From: Callipepla californica brunnescens
Taxonomy: Eukaryota; Chordata; Aves; Galliformes; Odontophoridae
Assembly: GCA_023055505.1 (NCBI GenBank)
Contig: JALIRH010000004.1
Coordinates: 24,237,368-24,301,367, forward strand
Length of the DNA stretch: 64,000 nucleotides
Direction: 5' to 3'
The notes below the pieces were generated by a model. That model was not told the origin of the DNA, searched no databases, and was given only the letters and a program-made list of their open reading frames with translations. Below, one piece after another: positions 21,801-64,000 of this stretch (positions within the stretch are counted from its first letter, which is position 1; the number at the start of each line of letters is the position of its first letter). A program made the position numbers and the translations under genes.

Positions 21801-22925
21801 AGTAATGCTATCAGCATCTCTGTCATAGTGTTTCATTTATCTGGGGCTGTGCTATGACCTGCTCACCTGCAGTTTCGCTTCTGTCACGATGTTCATTTTG
21901 AGCATTAATTCTGCCGTAGAACAGTGTTGGTCTGATGATTCAGCAAAATGTGGTTTTTTTTAATTAGCACCATCACAGAGTTTTGGCTAGTGGTAGATTA
22001 AAATACCGTTTTTATGTAACATTATCAGCCCTTACTTCTCTGTGATGATATAATGAGGAACTGATAGATATTTCTGATAATACTACAAGTGTTATTTTCA
22101 AATGTTACTAGCACTGAAAATACAAACTGAACTTTTACATAGATGCAATTCGCATGCAAATTTTCATATTGCAGAAATTCATTGATCCACTGGAACCTGT
22201 TTTGCTGTTTGTTAGCTCTGATGGAGAGTAGTTGTACTTCTCCCCATCCTACAACGATGTAACAACTTTTAGCATCTCTGATTTTTTGTGTGTAATTAAG
22301 TCCAAAAAGATAGGTAGTTGAAGATGTGAGGTATCACCACGTGCAATACAGTAAGCCTCGTCTCTGAAGAGAATCTTTCATTCCAGTGCTATATTCACTG
22401 CGCATACACTGTGCACAGTGGAAATCCCTTAAGAATGCAGCACCATCGAAATGTGGAATCACAATCAGCATGCAGATGTGGGATGTGGAACACTATTGTG
22501 GTCTCCTGCTGCTCTCCCACATTAAAGAAAGATCTGTTTCTGTCAGCACTGTGAATAGGTTGCAGTCGGGGTTCGCTTACCGTGCTGCAGATCTGGCCTC
22601 CCCTTGGATCAGGTGGAAGCTGTGTCGCTGCGGCTGAGTGTATCAAACTGCCTCATAGTTTTTAATTAATTGTTGCTCCTGTTTTTGAAATGTCTCACGC
22701 TTACTTATTCTTTGAGAGATTGTTCAGTCATGCATTAAAAAGGAAAAAGATACACTACAGAATGATTATTTCCACATTTTCAAGTCTGTTCCTTTTGCAT
22801 TTCTAGACCCTCCAACAGCAGATGTGCCAGAAGAGAAAAGTACAGCAGCACAGCAAGAGCAGAATGCATCCAGAAGTGTTACTGAGGAAGAGCTTGAAGA
22901 TTGGCTGGACAGCATGATTTCCTGA
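12804..22925 (+). CDS. AVEN: AVEN (cell-death regulator Aven), 3' part: four coding exons
   Basis: Coding segments are 12804-12874, 20699-20794, 21373-21712 and 22807-22925, 626 nt in all. The intron phases agree: the first exon starts with 2 nt of a split Gly codon, the next two joins are phase 0, and the last is phase 1. Aven is a mostly disordered adaptor protein. It binds Bcl-xL and Apaf-1, restrains apoptosome-driven caspase activation, and also takes part in ATM signalling (established knowledge). The sequence shows the AVEN blocks in order: DSFTQFRFAEEKDW, then LQELPLHLRLNVAAELVQ, then HLDEELDRLLNLDAP, and the signature C-terminus EEELEDWLDSMIS before TGA. The N-terminal exons, including the Arg/Gly-rich one, lie outside the window. 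The intron after the first visible exon contains a complete LTR retroelement in the same orientation. RYR3 lies downstream in opposite orientation, as in mammals. The middle of the exon at 21373 is poorly conserved, as expected for this family. Confidence 0.95.
13473..13858 (-). repeat. CR1 LINE, 3'-side half (split by LTR element)
   Basis: It begins with AGAATCATAGGATTGCTTGG, the reverse complement of the CR1 3' terminus. It continues through the CR1 landmarks GATGGGGCATCCACAGCC, CTGTTCCAGTGCCTCACC, CCCCTTGTCCTATTGCTATC and CTTCTCTTCTCCAAGCT. It stops at GAGGTGCT, exactly where the LTR begins. The same CR1 resumes at 18587, so the two parts were once continuous. Confidence 0.95.
13854..13858. 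repeat. Target-site duplication, left copy (GTGCT)
   Basis: GTGCT immediately precedes the LTR start TGTAAGAGAC. The same five bases follow the right LTR at 18587-18591. In intact CR1 the site reads GAGGTGCTCCAGCC, with the 5-mer present once. Confidence 0.9.
13941..14180 (+). repeat. Tandem repeat in 5' LTR (3 units)
   Basis: The unit contains ATGGCCGCTGAACACTCTTT, then CTCATCTCCGTGGGGAGATA and CCATCTCAGGAGAC. ATGGCCGCT begins at 13945, 14032 and 14106 (spacing 87 and 74). The first unit is longer because of an extra 13 nt (CTCAATGGCAG-type). Each core is a small palindrome (ATCTCC-GTGG-GGAGAT; last unit ATCTCC-GTGC-AGAGAT). Tandem units in an LTR U3 usually serve as enhancer modules; that role is inference. 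Confidence 0.9.
14707..14712 (+). terminator. LTR polyadenylation signal (5' LTR)
   Basis: AATAAA in GGTAATAAACTGGTCGG. It lies on the AVEN sense strand inside an AVEN intron, so it could also act on AVEN pre-mRNA. Its use is not shown by the sequence. Confidence 0.75.
14820..14837 (+). other. Primer-binding site, tRNA-Ser type
   Basis: TGGCGTAGTCGGCAGGAT lies 6 nt after the 5' LTR. Its complement is CCA plus the 3' acceptor and T-stem sequence of vertebrate tRNA-Ser (AGA/TGA type, ending ...CCTGCCGACTACG). All 18 positions match that tRNA as I know it. Confidence 0.85.
14894..15335 (+). repeat. Degenerate repeats with paired arms in the retroelement leader
   Basis: Four to five related units begin near 14894, 15014, 15158, 15246 and 15312, most built around CTCYTGGAG...GGAGTGAT. 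In the first two, a (TCTTGGAG 14897-14904; TCCTGGAG 15018-15025) is complementary to a' (CTCCAAGA 14945-14952; CTCCAGGA 15068-15075). Likewise b (GGAGTGAT 14911-14918; 15032-15039) is complementary to b' (ATCACTCC 14955-14962; 15079-15086). The order a-b-a'-b' allows a pseudoknot or two alternative hairpins. The function is unknown; packaging, dimerisation or translation control are possible. Confidence 0.75.
15412..16923 (+). CDS. Gag-like protein of the LTR element (ENS-1/ERNI-like), 503 aa
   Basis: The frame is open from about 15343, but the first ATG is at 15412 in strong context (GCCACAATGA), giving 503 residues to the TGA at 16921-16923. A longer start at 15343 would need TTG. Residues about 74-128 form a heptad-rich coiled coil (around ALQNQIVNLEEQLEREK). 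Residues about 190-385 look capsid-like, with WSLTQRAAYWAGGLNP and a helical region down to ELINYERKYGP. The C-terminal ~110 residues are basic then Pro/Ser-rich. I see no CCHC zinc knuckle and no protease motif. Chicken ERNI/ENS-1 is a coiled-coil protein of about 490 residues linked to control of Sox2 timing in the early neural plate; equivalence is inferred from length, layout and coiled coil. The frame has no break, consistent with a young copy or selection. Confidence 0.88.
   Translation: MKGEDVLFDLLERYGARPSFTGVDWAHQNWHNLQSISDRINVLQKNARTRPGKGKAFICAVLGSALVAAVEFRDQQLKTESQALQALHESVNVRQELIKALQNQIVNLEEQLEREKHNSDLLQIALREVLTGKDASCTSAPQDITYPREELQGIKANVDKLEASPAQLRPLIKTEYSYDNGEDLDPQMSIKETPFSATELAKLKRDFGRSPKESETEYVWRVSLTGGDQILLTEKEAEGYWGPGVFLTTGNNRAPWSLTQRAAYWAGGLNPLERGDPLAITGTVDQLVENVQKAACLQMMYDRKLQLHHESPMMLPVDPERMTPLIRGLPESLKPIGIKIQAMSQGERTRAMLEGTATSNHLQTGCKVWTWGEVAQELINYERKYGPVVPSPSKSEPRGVRLAAASLALRPPSPKLKTQKVSCPLRTGRRSIEHKRNGLWTLGWKKGIPRNLMDGLTTDRLEMLVTGWPTRSEESKTPGPSASPTAPEELPGASENLIPSPLK
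16924..17062 (+). other. Internal region between gag-like ORF and env remnant
   Basis: A G-rich stretch (GAGCGGGGGGGTGAAGGG, about 16921-16938) follows the stop directly, then AT-rich sequence without a long frame. Pol would normally lie here but is absent. Confidence 0.6.
17063..17516 (+). pseudogene. Env transmembrane-subunit remnant, broken
   Basis: Two open segments in different frames carry retroviral TM-like features. The first (17063-17170, closed by TAA) has the heptad pattern seen before the cysteine motif of TM ectodomains (around VLDYLLAEEGVSV). The second (17214-17516, closed by TGA) has a Trp/Pro/Gly-rich juxtamembrane piece, a hydrophobic span of about 25 residues and a short tail. 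A stop codon and a frame change separate them, and no surface subunit or signal peptide is present, so no functional envelope is encoded. Assignment rests on pattern, not alignment. Confidence 0.65.
17632..18586 (+). repeat. 3' LTR (955 bp)
   Basis: Same length as the 5' LTR and, read base against base, without a difference. The tandem units recur at 17718, 17805 and 17879 (ATGGCCGCT). The polypurine tract expected just before it is weak: only CGGGGTGG adjoins the TG start. AATAAA lies at 18480-18485. Confidence 0.93.
18480..18485 (+). terminator. LTR polyadenylation signal (3' LTR)
   Basis: AATAAA in the context GGTAATAAACTGG, the copy that would end the element's own transcript. It lies on the AVEN sense strand. 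Confidence 0.75.
18587..18812 (-). repeat. CR1 LINE, 5'-side half (split by LTR element)
   Basis: It resumes with GTGCTCCAGCCC and continues through GGTCCTCCTCTGGACCCACT, TCTTTCTTGTGCTAGGGTCC and TGATGCAGCCCAGGATTCTG, then GGCTGCAAGTGCACACTGATGG. All are reverse-complement CR1 landmarks, collinear with the part ending at 13858. The left edge includes the right target duplication. Confidence 0.95.
20699..20794 (+). CDS. AVEN: AVEN coding exon (second in window)
   Basis: Acceptor TTTCACATTTCAG, donor CAG|GTAACT. The 96 nt read 32 codons in phase 0, including QALQELPLHLRLNVAAELVQ, the best conserved block of the AVEN middle region. Confidence 0.95.
21373..21712 (+). CDS. AVEN: AVEN coding exon (third in window)
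   Basis: Acceptor TATTCATAG, donor AATG|GTAAGA. It is 340 nt starting in phase 0 with ASTPAELPQMKSK and ending 1 nt into the next codon. It includes HLDEELDRLLNLDAPMDS, which matches the AVEN acidic helix. The open frame runs on past the donor into the intron, but the splice join to 22807 restores the AVEN C-terminus. The Gln/Ser/Thr-rich middle is poorly conserved. Confidence 0.93.
22386..22646. other. Unexplained GC- and CpG-richer block in last AVEN intron
   Basis: This part of the 21713-22806 intron is visibly richer in G+C and CpG than its surroundings (for example GTCGGGGTTCGCTTACCG). It stays open for 83 codons on both strands. I do not recognise a repeat family or protein. The rest of the intron shows nothing notable. 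Confidence 0.3.
22807..22925 (+). CDS. AVEN: AVEN last coding exon and stop
   Basis: Acceptor TTGCATTTCTAG; the exon completes a split Asp codon. It reads an acidic Glu/Gln-rich stretch and ends in VTEEELEDWLDSMIS, then TGA (22923-22925). This C-terminus is nearly invariant in vertebrate AVEN. Confidence 0.97.
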
Positions 22926-23265
22926 AACCAAATTTCCGTATGTGAATAAATGAATATAGCTAAAGTGCCAGGTAGAACGTGGGATCCTCCTTTACCTGTT
23001 CTTTATTTCATTCATCTGTTTCACTTGTCTGGTTTTATTGGCAGGCACCTCAATTTCTGTTCCACCGAGATTTGATTAGATGTGATTAAGTCATGTCTAA
23101 GATAGTCTTAAAAAGACTAAAACAGTCTTAGAGAGGCCTAAATTTGGTGATGAAGTTGGGATTTTCTTTGCTTAAAACGTAGGCTGCAGCAAAGCGCCAG
23201 AGCACTTGTTCCAGCTTGTACTTGCTACGTGTGGTCCTTAAAATAAACCAATGAATGCACAACAA
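22926..23265 (+). terminator. AVEN: AVEN 3' UTR and candidate polyadenylation signals
   Basis: AATAAA occurs at 22945-22950, only 20 nt after the stop, and at 23242-23247. The second is followed by a T-rich stretch (GTTTTTAATC) and GT-containing sequence, so cleavage near 23260-23270 is the more likely main end. Which site is used cannot be told from sequence. Confidence 0.55.
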
Positions 23266-23339
23266 ATTCATGTTTTTAATCACCTTTGTCACGCCACATT
23301 TTCTGTAGAAAAACTAGAAAGAAATTACAAACGTAGTAT

Positions 23340-24164
23340 TTGGTTTATAATATTTTATTGCAGTGGGCACTTTCTACTAGGAGAAAATTAAATGCATAAA
23401 CCTTGCAGCTTCTATTTGCAGGTGACCATAGAGCAACGTTTTATTTTGGCCTATGATTTAAATTGTATTCGTTTTGATACAGGGTGTGTCTTGTGACAGC
23501 AGCATCTAATAAGCTGTTAGTGAAGGTTGTGTACAAACAAACTTCAAGTGCAGTTTCATACAGAAAGACAGGTAAGCAATACAGTCAATGGATCTTTTAT
23601 CTAGAACACTAACAAATAAAAAGTTTGCATAGCTATGTCTACGGAGGTTTTAAGGCACTTAATGATTCAAGGTCAACAAAGTGTTTGAAAATGTTTCTTT
23701 TTATCTGCTTAAAGCTTTTCAAGCTGTGTCTTAATACATTCACTAGCGAATATTGTGGGGCAAAAACAGGACAGCACTTAAAGTACTTTATATGAGGCGT
23801 GGCCTCCGATGTTCAAGTTCTTAAATGTCAAACAGTTAAGACATCTTTTAGCCCTTTCACTCTCACCGAACTCTAGGTTAAACAGCGTGGTTGAAAAGTT
23901 GTCATAATATCAGACCATGTTTAAATTAGAAGGCTTGATTTGATCTTGCCATAGATTTTTCTTTTCTAAGTACAATTCCAACAGAAGAATGGTTTCGTAC
24001 GTGGTACGTACAAAAAGCCTATGAAACTCTTTCAAATTTTATGTATGTCTTCAAGTTTAAAGACGTTTGAAGCAAAGACAGGCTGAGAATTCACATCATG
24101 AAACGGAAAGGAGTTCATATACCAGGTCTCAACAGTCCATCAATACATAGTTTCTTCTGTTATA
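23340..24164 (-). other. RYR3: RYR3 3' UTR with candidate polyadenylation signals
   Basis: Read on the minus strand, this follows the RYR3 stop. AATAAA in reverse complement occurs at 23440-23445 and 23354-23359. The latter would give an end near 23330-23345, less than 100 bp from the predicted AVEN end. The UTR extent is inferred. Confidence 0.45.
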
Positions 24165-61477
<37,313 letters not shown>

Positions 61478-64000
61478 CTGTATGAAAGAAAAATAAAGGG
61501 AAAAACATAAGTAAAAGAGATGAAGAGATGATAATTTACAGGTTAGTAATAAACTTACTCAGCTCTACTCGGACAATAAATATTGTAAATTTGTAGCTAA
61601 AAATGAACAAACTATGAATGTATAATCGAATGAGGCCTTAATGAAATATTTTTATGCAGCTTAATTGTAGTTAAATGACTGAATCTCTAAATTTAGCTGT
61701 TGTTTTTCAGCATGACATAATACACTAACATTTGCACATCAAATATGTAAGCATAATGTTATATAATCATTGCATCTTTTCCCAGTATTGTTAAAAAGAT
61801 CAAAGTCATCATAATTCTAAGTAACACAATAATGAAAAATATTTCACCAATATAACCCTTTCCTACCTTCTCCGACCAACACCATTGAAAAAAAAAATGT
61901 TTAGAAGTAGTAAACAAAATCAGTACACCACTGTAAAGATGCAGCATTTCATTTATACGTGAACTTTTTCCATTGGGTGACATGTTACTGTCTTGTCAGA
62001 CAAATGTTAAATTTTTACTGAAAATGTGTGAAATATGTAGATGCTGCACAGGCATTGCTCATCAGATGCATACTATAAGTGGAAGTAAAGACAAGATGTT
62101 ACTTTATTAGAAATGACCGTAAAAGAAATCCATTCACAATCTACCACAATGTAAATAAAGGAAATAAATTCATTGTAACTGAAATGTCCTCAAAGAGTAG
62201 ATGTGAAATTCTTGCAGAAAACCCTACTATGAAACCCTCAAATAATCACAAATTTGCAGATTACAAATGGGCACAAACATAATGCTGTTTTGTATACAAA
62301 GTTGGGTATTTGATAGCTTCAGACTTCTGTAATAGGCCTATGCAAAGATTTGGTAAAAATAGATACAAATTAATAGTGAACATTGATTAAAAAAAAAACA
62401 AAACATTAGGACTTAAGAGTTTGGTAACTGAAGTTATGTATACAGTCACACATTCAAGATTCCAAAGCCTACACATAAAAATTGCCTGCATATGAATTAC
62501 ACATTTACTGTGTAAAAGTCAATGCCAACATTAAGTCTTTCGTCCCAAATAACTAAAAAGCACTATAGGGAATTATTACAACTTAATAAAAATGCCATTT
62601 TATCCAGAAATCCACAAAAGCTTTGAAAACAAACAAAAAAACAACCAAATAAAGAGGTTATTGGCTGAAAAGAATGCATTCAAATTCACTATTTCAACAC
62701 AATCTGTGTTACCAGTCTCTCTCAGACTGAAAGTTCTCTAACTTACCATTCCCTTCCGAGCATTCTGCTGCCATTTTTTTTTTCAGAAAAGAGAGATTAA
62801 AAAACTTTCTCAGCTGTTATTATGTTTATTTGAGAAAATAGTAACAAGTTTACTATAGTCAAAACACAATGGTACTGTATATTTTTTAAACTATTTTTTT
62901 TTTATTTTAATTGTGAACCACTACTATTATGCTTTGGAAAAATAACATAATGCTAATTTTTTCACTCTGCATCTTTTTTTTTCTGCATATGGCATGTGAA
63001 GATATAGAACCTTCCATGCATGATATATCCCGTTTTCCTATCACTACAGTATCCTGAGCCTTAAAAAATACTCGGTATGTCTCTTCTATAAGTCAGACTT
63101 GCTTAAAGCAGTCTGAGATAAGCATAGATCCCCTTTACGAGACTTTAGAATTGTTCTTTCTTGGACTGATTGCCAGTACCAAAATTCATGTTCACATTTA
63201 TCTATAGATTCTCATGCCAGATAAATACTGTATATAACTACAATATTAAATATTATGCGAGCAAAGAGGAACTGGTAATAAGGGGAAGTGCTAATTATTC
63301 AGTTGTCATACACAAAGTAGTAACTTTCTTAACTATCCATATTCAAGCAGAAAAGTACAAAAAACCTTATTCCCCTAACATAATGAGTACTTTTGATTAC
63401 CCTATTGTGAGTATATCAGTAAGTAACAAACCCTGTAGCATATCCTGAAATTAAGGTATTTTTTAAGATATAATATTAAGATATTTTCTTGCTCATTCTA
63501 AATCCCAGACTTAAAAAAATACTCAGATCTAAACATAAGCATTAACAAATGCATCGGTGTTTAAGAACAATTACACAATGTATTATAAAATGTTACCAAT
63601 TTCCTGATTAGAAGCCATATATATAAAACCAATACAACATATGTAAATGATGCCTCATGTATTGTATCATGGCACTTACGTCATTATGAAAAAAATGCCT
63701 GTCTAAATGATCATCTGTTCTGCAACCTCTTGTGCATCTATGCGACCATGTTAGCAAAATACCCAGTCATGAATAATACTGTTTTATTTCTGCTCCTGTA
63801 TTAGCAATAACCATGGCTAACATCCTTTAACTCCATGATTTTCCATTAGTATGCTTACAAAAATTTATATGCATATAAAAATGTAGAATCTCCCTGTGTT
63901 TCTGTAGCCACATGAAGAGAAGGACCATTTACACAGGCATTTAAATCTATATAGTTAAAAATATATTACTTAAAATATACACAACAAGTATTTGAGTATC
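61478..64000 (-). other. RYR3: RYR3 intron (partial) running off the right edge
   Basis: The preceding RyR3 exon (ending in the SKSKMSK region) is not found before the window ends. A possible 18-21 nt microexon at 62747-62767 is discussed as a finding; otherwise nothing is recognised. Confidence 0.65.

Noticed and set aside
21713..21828. Continuation of the AVEN exon frame into the intron
   Set aside because: A consensus donor (AATG|GTAAGA) ends the exon at 21712, and the exon at 22807 supplies the conserved AVEN C-terminus in the right phase.

Overview
The window is vertebrate nuclear DNA, most likely from a galliform bird and plausibly chicken (chromosome 5 region). The evidence is AT-rich sequence with short exons and large introns, several CR1 LINE fragments, a mariner fragment of avian type, and a young LTR element resembling the chicken ENS-1/ERNI (Soprano) family. 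No prokaryotic, CRISPR or operon-like features are present.

Left third, plus strand (about 1-23,265): the 3' half of AVEN, an inhibitor of apoptosome and caspase activation. Four coding exons are present (12804-12874, 20699-20794, 21373-21712, 22807-22925). They end in the typical acidic AVEN C-terminus and a stop at 22923-22925. The first 12.8 kb is intron; the upstream AVEN exons lie outside the window. The intron before the second visible exon holds a minus-strand CR1 copy. That CR1 is split by a 4,728 bp LTR retroelement (13859-18586) with two 955 bp LTRs that read as identical, a 5 bp target duplication (GTGCT), a tRNA-Ser type primer-binding site, one long open gag-like frame (503 codons from a good-context ATG) and a broken env transmembrane remnant. 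There is no recognisable pol.

Right two thirds, minus strand (about 23,340-61,477 and on past the right edge): the 3' part of RYR3, the type 3 ryanodine receptor calcium-release channel. I could place 35 coding exons whose phases join consistently. They encode about 1,530 residues: the region like RyR1 ASI, the calmodulin-binding segment, the EF-hand pair, S1-S6, the GGGIGD pore filter and the zinc-binding C-terminal domain. Apart from one exon (26610-26711), which carries one extra base in a homopolymer and breaks the frame as given, the reading frame is complete to the stop at 24165-24167. Two microexons (15 and 18 nt) and one GC-AG intron are visible.

AVEN and RYR3 converge tail to tail, with predicted 3' ends less than about 100 bp apart near 23.3 kb. 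This is the same neighbourhood as in mammals. The rest is intron with scattered CR1 ends, a mariner deletion derivative (about 49545-50048) and simple repeats. The most unusual structure is in the retroelement: its leader carries tandem a-b-a'-b' (pseudoknot-like) motifs in which one stem shows a compensatory base-pair change between copies.
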